In this document: in pieces, positions 1 to 7,736 of the stretch
Layout: every line of letters begins with the position of its first letter
How positions within the stretch are numbered: position 1 is the stretch's first letter
Assembly (NCBI GenBank): GCA_910579145.1
Contig: CAJTTQ010000028.1
Coordinates: forward strand, 17,614-26,451
Direction: 5' to 3'
Length of the DNA: 8,838 bases
From: an uncultured Eubacterium sp.
GTDB taxonomy: Bacteria > Bacillota > Clostridia > Lachnospirales > Lachnospiraceae
Position numbers and translations under genes: made by a program
The notes under the pieces: model-generated
Told to the model about the DNA's origin: nothing
What the model saw: the letters and a program-made list of their open reading frames with translations, nothing else
The model's database searches: none

Positions 1-378
1 GGAACAATGATTTTGCTGGTATTTCAAAGACCTATGGGAAAAAACGAAAAAAAGTAAAATATATTTCAGATGATAAATTGCTGATTGAAGAATCCAAAAA
101 GGTGATAGAAAAGGATAATGATATATCTTTTTTAAGAATTACAGAGAATACTATTAAAGAATTAAGAGACAAGTCAAAAGATCATACTCAAAAAAATGGG
201 GACATTAGAGCAAGAATGGGCCTCGATCATCATGTGAAATCTTCTAGATCGTGTAAAAAGAAAAGGCTATGTGTTTATGGGTTGTAGTAAAAGGATGTAC
301 GATTCTAGGACTGAGGTTGAACCTGGCCAGAAAAAAGCAGTGTTTTATGCGACATGGTATAAAAACATGATAGAGTAG
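1..378 (+). pseudogene. 3' end of an unrecognised AT-rich gene, apparently frameshifted
   Basis: The frame starting at base 3 is open from the window edge to a TAG at 285-287, so this is the tail of a gene beginning upstream. It encodes a lysine-rich, charged stretch (including KTYGKKRKKVKYI and RITENTIKELRDKSKD). Near its end the frame becomes Cys/Arg/Lys-rich and looks unnatural (SCKKKRLCVYGL). From the same bases, the +1 frame (open from 238 to a TAG at 376-378) gives a much more protein-like tail: YVFMGCSKRMYDSR, then EVEPGQKKAVFYATWYK. The simplest reading is one extra base between about 237 and 285, with the original stop at 376-378, some 30 bases before a terminator. I do not recognise the family. 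AT-richness unlike uvrBA suggests foreign or mobile origin, but no transposase or integrase motif is visible. A short intact gene ending at 287 is the alternative. Confidence 0.45.
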
Positions 379-409
379 TAAAAAAGAGGTACGGCTACGT
401 GGAAGGGAG

Positions 410-450
410 AAAGTGCAGAACAAATATTCGATTTGGTCTGTACTTTTTTT
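410..450 (+). terminator. Rho-independent terminator upstream of uvrB
   Basis: Arms 410-425 and 431-446 pair over 16 positions with one A/G mismatch (420/436) and one G.U wobble (415/441), around a 5-base loop ATTCG (426-430). A run of seven T residues (444-450) overlaps the foot of the 3' arm and continues past it. It follows the stop of the AT-rich upstream frame at 378, so it most likely ends that transcript and insulates uvrB. The uvrB promoter lies just beyond it, so it is unlikely to attenuate uvrB itself. Confidence 0.8.
418..429. promoter_or_regulatory. Candidate LexA (DinR) SOS operator for uvrB
   Basis: The sequence GAAC-AAAT-ATTC differs at one of eight fixed positions from the Gram-positive LexA core GAAC-N4-GTTC. 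Its inner bases fit the Bacillus-type R-N-R-Y spacer preference. It sits about 30 bases upstream of the uvrB -10 element and just upstream of where the -35 would fall. uvrB is a known LexA-regulon member in Bacillus, which supports the call. Against it, the site lies within the 5' arm and loop of the terminator hairpin, so the partial symmetry could be a by-product of that structure. Confidence 0.45.
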
Positions 451-458
451 GGGTTTCG

Positions 459-467
459 TGGTATACT
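459..467 (+). promoter_or_regulatory. Extended -10 promoter for uvrB
   Basis: TGG-TATACT gives a TGn extension (459-461) followed by a -10 hexamer matching TATAAT at five of six positions. Seventeen bases upstream, TGTACT (439-444) is only a weak -35, as is common for extended -10 promoters. The predicted transcription start near 474 leaves a leader of about 50 bases before the uvrB ATG. The -35 region overlaps the 3' arm of the preceding terminator. Confidence 0.65.
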
Positions 468-526
468 ATGTATAGCGTTGCAAAACGAAAGAGCAGTTGT
501 CCATAGTTATAGAAAGGGATCGTATC

Positions 527-2515
527 ATGGATCATTTTGAATTAGTATCACAATACGCACCCACCGGCGACCAGCCGGAGGCGATAAAAGCCCTCGTTGA
601 TGGGTTTCAGGAAGGCAACCAGTTTCAGACTCTTCTCGGTGTCACCGGTTCCGGCAAAACGTTTACGATGGCTAATGTTATCCAGCAATTAAATAAACCG
701 ACGCTTGTGATCGCGCATAATAAAACGCTGGCAGCCCAGTTATACGGAGAGTTCAAAGAATTTTTCCCGAATAACGCCGTGGAGTTTTTCGTCTCCTACT
801 ACGATTATTACCAGCCCGAGGCATATGTCCCTTCTACGGATACGTATATCGAAAAGGATTCGGCGATCAATGAAGAGATTGACAAGCTGCGCCATTCAGC
901 GACCGCAGCGTTGACCGAGCGGAGGGATGTTGTCATCATCGCGAGCGTGTCGTGCATTTACGGATTGGGAAGCCCGATCGACTATCAGAATATGACGGTT
1001 TCGCTCCGGCCGGGGATGAATAAGGACAGGGATGAGGTGATCCGGCGGCTGGTAGAGATCCAGTATACGCGCAATGACATGGATTTTCACCGCGGCACGT
1101 TCCGTGTGAGGGGCGATGTCGTGGAAATATTTCCGGCATCGGCGTCCGACCGGGCCATCCGGGTGGAATTTTTCGGAGATGAGGTTGACCGGATCCAGGA
1201 AATTGACGTGATCACAGGCGCGCCGGTCAGCAATCTGGAGCACATGGTCGTGTTCCCGGCATCGCATTACGTCGTGTCGCAGGAGAAGATGGAGCGGGCC
1301 ATTGTGGGCATAGAGAATGAACTGCGGGAGCGTGTGAAATATTTTAAAAGTGAGGACAAGCTGATCGAGGCGCAGCGGATTTCCGAGAGGACGCATTTTG
1401 ATATTGAGATGATGCGGGAGACGGGGTTCTGCTCAGGGATCGAGAACTATTCGATGCACCTGGCCGGCATGGCAGAGGGGGAGATGCCGCACACGCTGTT
1501 GGACTATTTCCCGGATGATTTTCTCATTATCGTGGATGAGTCGCACATCACGATCCCGCAGGTTCGCGGTATGTATGCCGGAGACCAGTCGAGAAAGTCT
1601 ACGCTTGTAGATTATGGGTTCCGCCTTCCTTCGGCGAAGAGTAACCGGCCTTTAAACTTCGGGGAATTCGAAGGGCATATCAACCAGATGATGTTTGTGT
1701 CGGCTACGCCATCTGACTATGAAAGCGCGCATGAGCTCATGAGGACCGAGCAGATCATACGCCCGACGGGGCTTTTGGATCCCGAGGTCGTCGTTCGTCC
1801 GGTGAAGGGGCAGGTCGATGACCTGCTGTCGGAGATACGGAGCGTGGTAAAAAATAAGGGGAAAGTGCTGGTCACGACGCTGACGAAGCGGATGGCAGAA
1901 GATCTGACGGATTATTATAAGGAAATCGGTGTCCGGGTCAAATACCTGCACTCGGATATTGATACGATGGAGCGTTCGGAGATCATCCGGGATATGAGGC
2001 TGGACGTGTTTGATGTCCTGGTCGGCATCAACCTCCTGCGGGAGGGGCTGGACATCCCGGAAGTATGTCTTGTGGCAATTTTAGACGCCGATAAGGAAGG
2101 ATTTCTCCGCTCGGAGACTTCGCTGATCCAGACGATCGGCCGCGCGGCGCGGAACGCGGACGGGCGCGTAATCATGTACGCGGATCAGATGACGGATTCG
2201 ATGAAAAAGGCGATCGGGGAGACCGAGCGCCGCCGCCGCATCCAGGACGCGTACAATCAGGAACACGGCATCACGCCGCAGACGATAAAGAAGGCTGTCC
2301 GGGAGTTGATCCGGATATCCACGAAGGCGGATTCGGGCATGGAGGATCTGGAACAAGATCCTGAATATATGTCGAGAGAGGAATTGGAGAAGCAGTTACA
2401 GAAGATCATGAAGCGCATGAACCAGGCCGCCGCCGAATTGAATTTCGAGGCCGCCGCCGAACTGCGGGATAAAATGATCGAGTGGAAGAAGATTTTACAG
2501 AACTTAGAGGACTGA
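527..2515 (+). CDS. uvrB: Excinuclease ABC subunit B (UvrB)
   Basis: UvrB is the DNA-damage verification helicase of nucleotide excision repair; it is loaded by UvrA and then recruits UvrC. The product is 662 aa, normal for the family. Visible in order: Walker A GVTGSGKT (38-45); the beta-hairpin YYDYYQPEAY (about 91-117) that clamps DNA; DESH helicase box (337-340); FVSATP (390-395); helicase motif VI QTIGRAAR (535-542); and a C-terminal UVR domain (about 617-652) that binds UvrC. The ATG at 527 is chosen because GAAAGGGA (512-519) lies 7 bases upstream and MDHFELVSQYAPTGDQPEAI is the usual N-terminus. An in-frame TTG at 497 would add ten non-conserved residues and lacks an RBS. It is first in the cluster, 28 bases before uvrA, probably under the promoter at 459-467 and possibly LexA. 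Confidence 0.98.
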   Translation: MDHFELVSQYAPTGDQPEAIKALVDGFQEGNQFQTLLGVTGSGKTFTMANVIQQLNKPTLVIAHNKTLAAQLYGEFKEFFPNNAVEFFVSYYDYYQPEAYVPSTDTYIEKDSAINEEIDKLRHSATAALTERRDVVIIASVSCIYGLGSPIDYQNMTVSLRPGMNKDRDEVIRRLVEIQYTRNDMDFHRGTFRVRGDVVEIFPASASDRAIRVEFFGDEVDRIQEIDVITGAPVSNLEHMVVFPASHYVVSQEKMERAIVGIENELRERVKYFKSEDKLIEAQRISERTHFDIEMMRETGFCSGIENYSMHLAGMAEGEMPHTLLDYFPDDFLIIVDESHITIPQVRGMYAGDQSRKSTLVDYGFRLPSAKSNRPLNFGEFEGHINQMMFVSATPSDYESAHELMRTEQIIRPTGLLDPEVVVRPVKGQVDDLLSEIRSVVKNKGKVLVTTLTKRMAEDLTDYYKEIGVRVKYLHSDIDTMERSEIIRDMRLDVFDVLVGINLLREGLDIPEVCLVAILDADKEGFLRSETSLIQTIGRAARNADGRVIMYADQMTDSMKKAIGETERRRRIQDAYNQEHGITPQTIKKAVRELIRISTKADSGMEDLEQDPEYMSREELEKQLQKIMKRMNQAAAELNFEAAAELRDKMIEWKKILQNLED

Positions 2516-2543
2516 GAAAAAGATTTGGAGGTTTTAGGTCGTC

Positions 2544-5381
2544 ATGGATAATAAGAAAATGATTCGGATCAAAGGTGCGAGCGAGCACAATTTAAAAGGA
2601 ATTAATATCGACATCCCGCGGGATGAGTTTGTCGTGCTGACCGGGTTAAGCGGTTCGGGCAAATCGTCTCTCGCTTTTGATACGATTTATGCGGAAGGGC
2701 AGCGAAGATACATGGAATCGCTCTCTTCTTATGCCAGACAGTTTTTAGGACAGATGGAAAAGCCGAACGTGGAGAGCATATCGGGACTTCCGCCCGCCAT
2801 TTCGATCGACCAGAAGACGACGAACCGTAACCCCCGTTCTACGGTCGGCACCGTGACGGAAATTTATGACTATTTCCGTCTCCTGTTTGCACGGGTCGGC
2901 ATTCCGCACTGCCCGAAATGCGGGAAAGAGATCAAACGCCAGACTGTGGATCAGATGGCGGATGAGATCATGAGGCTGCCGGAGGGGACAAAGATCCAAC
3001 TGCTGGCGCCCGTCGTGCGCGGCCGCAAAGGAGAACACGCTAAGATTTTTGACAGAGCGAAAAAGAGCGGTTACGTCCGGGTGATCGTAGATGGAAACAT
3101 GTACGATCTGTCAGAAGAGATCAAGCTGGAAAAAAATAAGAAGCACAATATCGAAATTGTAGTCGACCGTCTCGTGGTACGGGACGGCGTGGAAAAACGG
3201 ATGGCGGAGTCGATCGAAACCGTGCTATCGGTTTCGAACGGACTTTTGGTCGTGGATGTGGCTGGGGAGAAGCAGATGAATTTCAGCCAGAGTTTTTCCT
3301 GCCCGGATTGCGGCATCAGCATTGATGAGATCGAGCCGCGTAGTTTTTCCTTTAACAATCCGTTCGGAGCCTGCCCCGTCTGCCACGGGATCGGTTATAA
3401 GATGGAATTTGCGCCGGAGCTCATCATTCCAGACCCGTCTCTCAGCATTGGGGAAGGCGCGATCGTCGTCAATGGCTGGCAGTCGGTGACGGATGGAAAA
3501 AGTTTTACGAGGTGCATGATGGACGCGCTGGCCGAAGAATTTCATTTTGACCTGAATACGCCGTTTGAGGAGTATCCGCAGGAGATACAGGATATCATCC
3601 TGAATGGAACGAAGGGGAAGAAGGTCCAGGTACATTATGAAGGACAGCGAGGGAAAGGTGTTTACAGCGTAGAGTTTGAGGGATTGTTAAAAAATGTGGA
3701 GCGCAGATACCGGGAAACGGGATCTGAGACGACAAAACAGGAGTATGAAACGTTTATGCGGATCACCCCCTGCCATGAATGCGGTGGCAGGCGGTTGAAA
3801 AAGGAATCGCTCGCCGTGACGGTGGGAGAGAAAAACATTTCCGAATTGTGCGACGATTCGATCCGGGATCTGAAGAACTTTATGGACGAGCTTCAGCTTA
3901 CCGACAGACAGGTGCAGATCGGCAAACTGATCTTAAAAGAGATAAAAGCGCGGCTTGGATTCTTGGTAGATGTCGGACTGGATTACCTTTCATTATCAAG
4001 GGCTACGGGAACGCTGTCCGGCGGGGAGGCGCAGCGGATCCGCCTGGCGACGCAGATCGGTTCAGGGCTTGTTGGGGTGGCGTACATTTTGGACGAGCCG
4101 AGCATCGGACTTCACCAGCGGGACAATGACAAACTGATCCGCACGCTGAAAAATCTGAAAGAACTGGGAAATACGCTGATCGTTGTCGAGCATGACGAGG
4201 AGACGATGCTGGCCGCGGACTTTGTCGTGGACATCGGTCCGGGGGCCGGGGAACACGGCGGTGAGGTGGTGGCAGCCGGTACCGCGCAGGAAATCATGGA
4301 ACATGAGGATTCGATCACGGGTGCTTACCTGAGCCGCCGGATCGAGATCCCGGTGCCAAAAGTGCGGCGGGAACCGAGCGGCTTTTTAGGCGTGATCGGC
4401 GCCAGGGAAAACAACCTGAAAAATATTGACGTGCAGATTCCACTCGGCGTGCTCACATGCGTCACAGGCGTGTCGGGGTCGGGGAAGAGTTCGCTTGTCA
4501 ATGAGATCCTCTATAAATCATTGGCCAAACATTTGAACCGCGCCCGCTGCATCCCCGGAAAGCATAAGGAAATCCGGGGGATGGATAAATTGGACAAGGT
4601 GATCAACATAGACCAGTCTCCAATCGGGCGGACGCCCCGCTCCAATCCGGCAACTTATACAGGGGTGTTTGACCTGATCCGGGATCTGTTCGCGGCGACA
4701 TCGGATGCGAAGGCAAAGGGGTACAAAAAGGGACGGTTTAGTTTTAATGTGAAAGGGGGACGCTGTGAGGCGTGCCGCGGTGACGGGATTATTAAGATCG
4801 AGATGAACTTCCTGCCCGATGTGTATGTTCCTTGCGAGGTGTGCGGAGGCAGGCGGTATAACAGGGAAACCCTCGATGTCAAATACAAGGGAAAAAGTAT
4901 TTATGATGTGTTGGAGATGACGGTGGAAGAGGCGCTGGAATTTTTTAAGCATGTGCCGACCATTCAGCGAAAGATCCAGACGATGTACGATGTGGGCCTT
5001 TCGTATGTGAAACTGGGGCAGCCGTCAACGACACTTTCCGGGGGAGAGGCGCAGAGGATCAAGCTGGCTGCGGAACTGAGTAAGCGCAGTACGGGAAAGA
5101 CGATCTATATTCTGGATGAGCCGACGACCGGACTTCATTTCGCGGACGTGCACAAGCTGATCGACATTTTGCACCGTCTGACAGAAGGCGGTAATTCGGT
5201 GGTGGTGATCGAGCATAATCTGGATGTGATCAAAACCGCGGATTACATTATTGACATTGGCCCGGAGGGCGGCGAGGGCGGCGGTACGGTGATCGCGCAG
5301 GGCACGCCGGAAGAAGTTGCCAGAAATAAGTCTTCCTATACCGGCGCGTATATGAAAAAACTGCTGGGAGGAAATCAGTGA
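2544..5381 (+). CDS. uvrA: Excinuclease ABC subunit A (UvrA)
   Basis: UvrA is the dimeric ABC-type ATPase that scans DNA for lesions and hands them to UvrB. At 945 aa it is full length with two complete nucleotide-binding domains: Walker A GLSGSGKS (34-41) with signature LSGGE (491-495) and Walker B YILDEP (514-519); and Walker A GVSGSGKS (642-649) with signature LSGGE (831-835) and Walker B YILDEP (855-860). The insertion domain has a zinc module of Cys pairs at 253/256 and 277/280, and the second half has one at 741/744 and 764/767. Extra CxxC pairs at 123/126 (CPKC) and 410/413 (CHEC) are also present. GGAGG at 2527-2531 lies 12 bases before the ATG, a rather long spacing. It is co-directional with uvrB, and its stop overlaps the start of the next gene. 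Confidence 0.98.
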   Translation: MDNKKMIRIKGASEHNLKGINIDIPRDEFVVLTGLSGSGKSSLAFDTIYAEGQRRYMESLSSYARQFLGQMEKPNVESISGLPPAISIDQKTTNRNPRSTVGTVTEIYDYFRLLFARVGIPHCPKCGKEIKRQTVDQMADEIMRLPEGTKIQLLAPVVRGRKGEHAKIFDRAKKSGYVRVIVDGNMYDLSEEIKLEKNKKHNIEIVVDRLVVRDGVEKRMAESIETVLSVSNGLLVVDVAGEKQMNFSQSFSCPDCGISIDEIEPRSFSFNNPFGACPVCHGIGYKMEFAPELIIPDPSLSIGEGAIVVNGWQSVTDGKSFTRCMMDALAEEFHFDLNTPFEEYPQEIQDIILNGTKGKKVQVHYEGQRGKGVYSVEFEGLLKNVERRYRETGSETTKQEYETFMRITPCHECGGRRLKKESLAVTVGEKNISELCDDSIRDLKNFMDELQLTDRQVQIGKLILKEIKARLGFLVDVGLDYLSLSRATGTLSGGEAQRIRLATQIGSGLVGVAYILDEPSIGLHQRDNDKLIRTLKNLKELGNTLIVVEHDEETMLAADFVVDIGPGAGEHGGEVVAAGTAQEIMEHEDSITGAYLSRRIEIPVPKVRREPSGFLGVIGARENNLKNIDVQIPLGVLTCVTGVSGSGKSSLVNEILYKSLAKHLNRARCIPGKHKEIRGMDKLDKVINIDQSPIGRTPRSNPATYTGVFDLIRDLFAATSDAKAKGYKKGRFSFNVKGGRCEACRGDGIIKIEMNFLPDVYVPCEVCGGRRYNRETLDVKYKGKSIYDVLEMTVEEALEFFKHVPTIQRKIQTMYDVGLSYVKLGQPSTTLSGGEAQRIKLAAELSKRSTGKTIYILDEPTTGLHFADVHKLIDILHRLTEGGNSVVVIEHNLDVIKTADYIIDIGPEGGEGGGTVIAQGTPEEVARNKSSYTGAYMKKLLGGNQ

Positions 5382-5968
5382 TGGAATATCCTTTTTTTGC
5401 GATGATGGCGCGGATGAAATATATCGAGCGGTGGGCGCTCATGCGCAATTCCGTGACAGAAAATATCAGTGAACATTCGATGGAAGTTGCCATGCTGGCG
5501 CACTGCCTGGGAATTATTTCTAATGAGAAGTGCGGCGCGAATGTGGATCTGAACAAACTGGTACTGATCGGCCTTTATCACGATGCGAATGAGATCATTA
5601 CCGGAGATATGCCGACGCCTGTAAAATATCATGACAGCGGGATCCGGGACGCATACAAACGGGTGGAAGAGATGGCGAACCATAAGCTGCTGCAGAAGCT
5701 CCCGGCCTATATGAGAAAGTACTATGAAGAAGTGTTGTTTATGCAGAGCGGGGATGAGGAACTGTGGAAACTTGTGAAAGCGGCGGACAAGCTCTCGGCG
5801 CTGATCAAGTGTATCGAGGAGGAAAAGGCAGGAAATAAGGAGTTTTCGACGGCAGCGCGCACGATCAGGAAGGCGCTTTGTCAGATGGGAAGAGAAGAGG
5901 TTGATATTTTTATGAGGGATTTTTTACCTTCTTATAGTAAAACGCTGGATGAATTGCAGAATATGTGA
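5381..5968 (+). CDS. yfbR: YfbR-type HD-domain 5'-deoxynucleotidase
   Basis: This 195-aa cytosolic protein resembles E. coli YfbR along its length. YfbR is a metal-dependent HD phosphohydrolase that dephosphorylates deoxyribonucleoside 5'-monophosphates. The metal-binding and active-site pattern is visible: RW at 17-18, EHS with H32, the HD pair H67-D68 in YHDANE, D76 in TGDMPTPVKY, and D136 in KAADKLSA. The likely role is adjusting dNMP pools, for example on the dUMP/thymidine salvage route; the exact substrate is inferred. GGAGG at 5367-5371 precedes both an ATG at 5381 (9 bases away) and an in-frame GTG at 5378 (6 bases away, adding one Met). ATG was preferred. Either start overlaps the uvrA TGA, so translation is probably coupled to uvrA. 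No terminator follows before the next gene. Confidence 0.92.
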   Translation: MEYPFFAMMARMKYIERWALMRNSVTENISEHSMEVAMLAHCLGIISNEKCGANVDLNKLVLIGLYHDANEIITGDMPTPVKYHDSGIRDAYKRVEEMANHKLLQKLPAYMRKYYEEVLFMQSGDEELWKLVKAADKLSALIKCIEEEKAGNKEFSTAARTIRKALCQMGREEVDIFMRDFLPSYSKTLDELQNM

Positions 5969-5974
5969 TACAAT
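5966..5974 (+). promoter_or_regulatory. Possible extended -10 promoter before the esterase-acetyltransferase gene
   Basis: TGA-TACAAT combines a TGn extension with a -10 hexamer matching TATAAT at five of six positions. The TGA is also the stop codon of the upstream nucleotidase gene. Only a poor -35 is seen at 17-18 bases (TGGATG/CTGGAT, 5945-5951). It would start transcription near 5981, about 40 bases before the next ATG. The gene could equally be read through from the uvr cluster, since no terminator intervenes. Confidence 0.4.
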
Positions 5975-6022
5975 AGAAATAATCTACAATTGAGGGGATT
6001 ATACAAAGAAGGAAGGTATTTC

Positions 6023-7726
6023 ATGATGAGAAGGATAGTGTGCTTTGGCGATTCTAATACATATGGTTTTTCTCCTTTCGATTGCTCAAGATACAGCAAG
6101 GACATTCGATGGACAGGTGTTTTGGATAAGCTGCTGGGGGATAAGTTTGAAGTGGTAAATGAGGGGAAAAATGCCCGTACGATCGCATTTGATGATCCGT
6201 ATAATGAGGGTTGTAATGGAATGGCAGATATTGATGCCTGCATTGATGCCAATGCACCATTCGATCTTATGATCATCATGCTCGGCACGAATGATCTGAA
6301 AGCCTATTTTGAGGCGACGCCGCAGATGATCGCGGACAATCTGCTGAAAATGTGTGAGCTGGTGAGGGAAAAGACAGAGGCGAAGCTGCTACTTGCCAGT
6401 CCGATGCTTTTGGGCGACCAGATCGAATTTTCGCCGCTTCGTTTGGAGTTTGGCAGACAGCAGGTGCAGTATTCGTTTGAACTGGCACCGTATATCGAGG
6501 CGGTTGCGAAAAAGGTTGGCGCGGATTTTATCGATATCGCAGTTGTGGCAATGTCGAGCGATGTGGACTGCCTTCACCTGGTTCCTGAAGAGCACGAGAA
6601 ACTGGCGCAGGCGATGCAGCAAAAAGTGCTGGATGTGTTCCGGGAAGAATTGGAGCAGGAGGCAAAGGAGGAAGAAGAGCAGCGCCAGAGGGAACAGGAA
6701 GAGCGGTTGGAAGAGGAGCGCAGGCGGCAGGAAGAAGAGGATCGTTTCAGGGAAGAAGAGCAGCGCCAGACGGAACAGGCGGCGGCAGAGGAAAGTGAAA
6801 TGACCGCGCGGCAGGAAGAGACCATAGATTTTGAGCAGGTCGTGGCGAGACAGAGCAAAATGGCGGAAGATCTGCTGGAAGCGGCGGATCAGGAAGAGAA
6901 AGTGGAAGATCTGCTGGGAGCGGCGACGGGGCGGATGGAAGAAACGGAGAGTCTGCTCAAGGAGACGATGGCTCGCTATACCGATCTGGAGTGGCAGGGA
7001 GAAGAAGACGCGCAGCAGATCCGCCTTCAGGCAGAAGCGATCATGCGGGCGGCCGGAGAATCGACAGGGGAGTTTCAGACAGAGGAAGCTTTTCGTGGAG
7101 AGGCGGCGGCCGGATTGGGGCGGGGAGAGAAGGAGAAGATGCTTTCCGGACGCCTTTATTACTCGATGGATCCACAGCTGCGGGCAGAGAGGGCGGCAGC
7201 GAGAAAACTGACGAAAGCTTACAACGAGACGGATGTAGATGAGGATGGCAGACGGAGGCAGATCCTTTCTGAACTGTTCGGCGAGATGGGAGCGGACTGT
7301 TACGTGGAACCGCCGTTTCGCTGTGATTATGGAGGGAATATCTCAGCGGGTGAAAGATTTTATGCGAATTTCGACTGTGTCATGCTGGATGTAGCAAAAA
7401 TCAAGATTGGCGATCATGTCATGCTCGGGCCGGGTGTCCATATTTATACGGCATGTCATCCAATTGACGCAGCGGTCAGGAATACCGAACTCGAATACGC
7501 GAAAGAAGTGTGCATTGGCGACAATGTATGGATTGGTGGAAATGTTACGATCAATCCGGGCGTACATATCGGAAATAATGTCGTGATCGGCTCGGGTTCT
7601 GTCGTGACCGGCGATGTCCCGGACGGCGTTGTGGCAGCTGGGAATCCCTGCCGTATCATCCGCAGGATCTCGGCGTCAGACAAGTTGTACTGGGAAGAGA
7701 AAAAGGAAGAGTGGGAGAGAGGATGA
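6023..7726 (+). CDS. Fused SGNH/GDSL esterase - coiled coil - maltose-type O-acetyltransferase
   Basis: One uninterrupted 567-aa frame contains two enzymes. Residues 1 to about 208 are an SGNH hydrolase: GDSNTYG with nucleophile S11, oxyanion residues G48 and N90 (GTND, 88-91), and D182-x-x-H185 completing the triad. Residues about 206-260 are a Glu/Gln/Arg-rich predicted coiled coil. An acidic linker (261-370) contains repeats of the type EDLLEAA. Residues about 370-567 match maltose/galactoside O-acetyltransferases: a Mac-type N-terminus (EKMLSGRLYY), then hexapeptide beta-helix repeats, with likely catalytic H479 in TACHPID and the C-terminal AAGNPCRIIR. No signal peptide or membrane segment is seen, so it is probably cytosolic. 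It may remove and add acetyl esters on the same sugar or glycan precursor; this is inference and the substrate is unknown. AAGGAAGG (6009-6016) lies 6 bases before ATG 6023; ATG 6026 is also possible. Confidence 0.88.
   Translation: MMRRIVCFGDSNTYGFSPFDCSRYSKDIRWTGVLDKLLGDKFEVVNEGKNARTIAFDDPYNEGCNGMADIDACIDANAPFDLMIIMLGTNDLKAYFEATPQMIADNLLKMCELVREKTEAKLLLASPMLLGDQIEFSPLRLEFGRQQVQYSFELAPYIEAVAKKVGADFIDIAVVAMSSDVDCLHLVPEEHEKLAQAMQQKVLDVFREELEQEAKEEEEQRQREQEERLEEERRRQEEEDRFREEEQRQTEQAAAEESEMTARQEETIDFEQVVARQSKMAEDLLEAADQEEKVEDLLGAATGRMEETESLLKETMARYTDLEWQGEEDAQQIRLQAEAIMRAAGESTGEFQTEEAFRGEAAAGLGRGEKEKMLSGRLYYSMDPQLRAERAAARKLTKAYNETDVDEDGRRRQILSELFGEMGADCYVEPPFRCDYGGNISAGERFYANFDCVMLDVAKIKIGDHVMLGPGVHIYTACHPIDAAVRNTELEYAKEVCIGDNVWIGGNVTINPGVHIGNNVVIGSGSVVTGDVPDGVVAAGNPCRIIRRISASDKLYWEEKKEEWERG
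6670..6779 (+). repeat. Intragenic direct repeat in the coiled-coil segment
   Basis: A 29-base unit at 6670-6698 recurs at 6751-6779 with a single G/C difference, offset by 81 bases (27 codons, so in frame). Both encode EEEQRQ(R/T)EQ. The flanks diverge immediately, consistent with an in-frame duplication that lengthened the coiled coil. Confidence 0.85.
6863..6925 (+). repeat. Short tandem-like repeat encoding the EDLL(E/G)AA motif
   Basis: A 24-base unit at 6863-6886 recurs at 6902-6925 with two differences, offset by 39 bases (13 codons, in frame). The encoded units are AEDLLEAA and VEDLLGAA, and a decayed third copy (ESLLKET) follows at the protein level. It lies in the acidic linker between the coiled coil and the acetyltransferase. 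Confidence 0.75.
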
Positions 7727-7736
7727 CCTTAGTACC

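Noticed and set aside
497..526. Ten-residue N-terminal extension of UvrB from a TTG start at 497
   Set aside because: The added residues are not part of the family's conserved N-terminus, there is no RBS before 497, and a good RBS (512-519) precedes the ATG at 527.
896..2356. Antisense and off-frame ORFs across uvrB, and similar ones across uvrA
   Set aside because: They are shadows of GC-rich coding sequence; UvrB and UvrA motifs run continuously through the main frames.
6393..7211. Long alternative-frame ORFs over the linker (Arg/Trp-rich on plus, Ser-rich on minus)
   Set aside because: They arise from the purine-rich repetitive coding strand, have extreme composition, recognisable domains only in the main frame, and no RBS.
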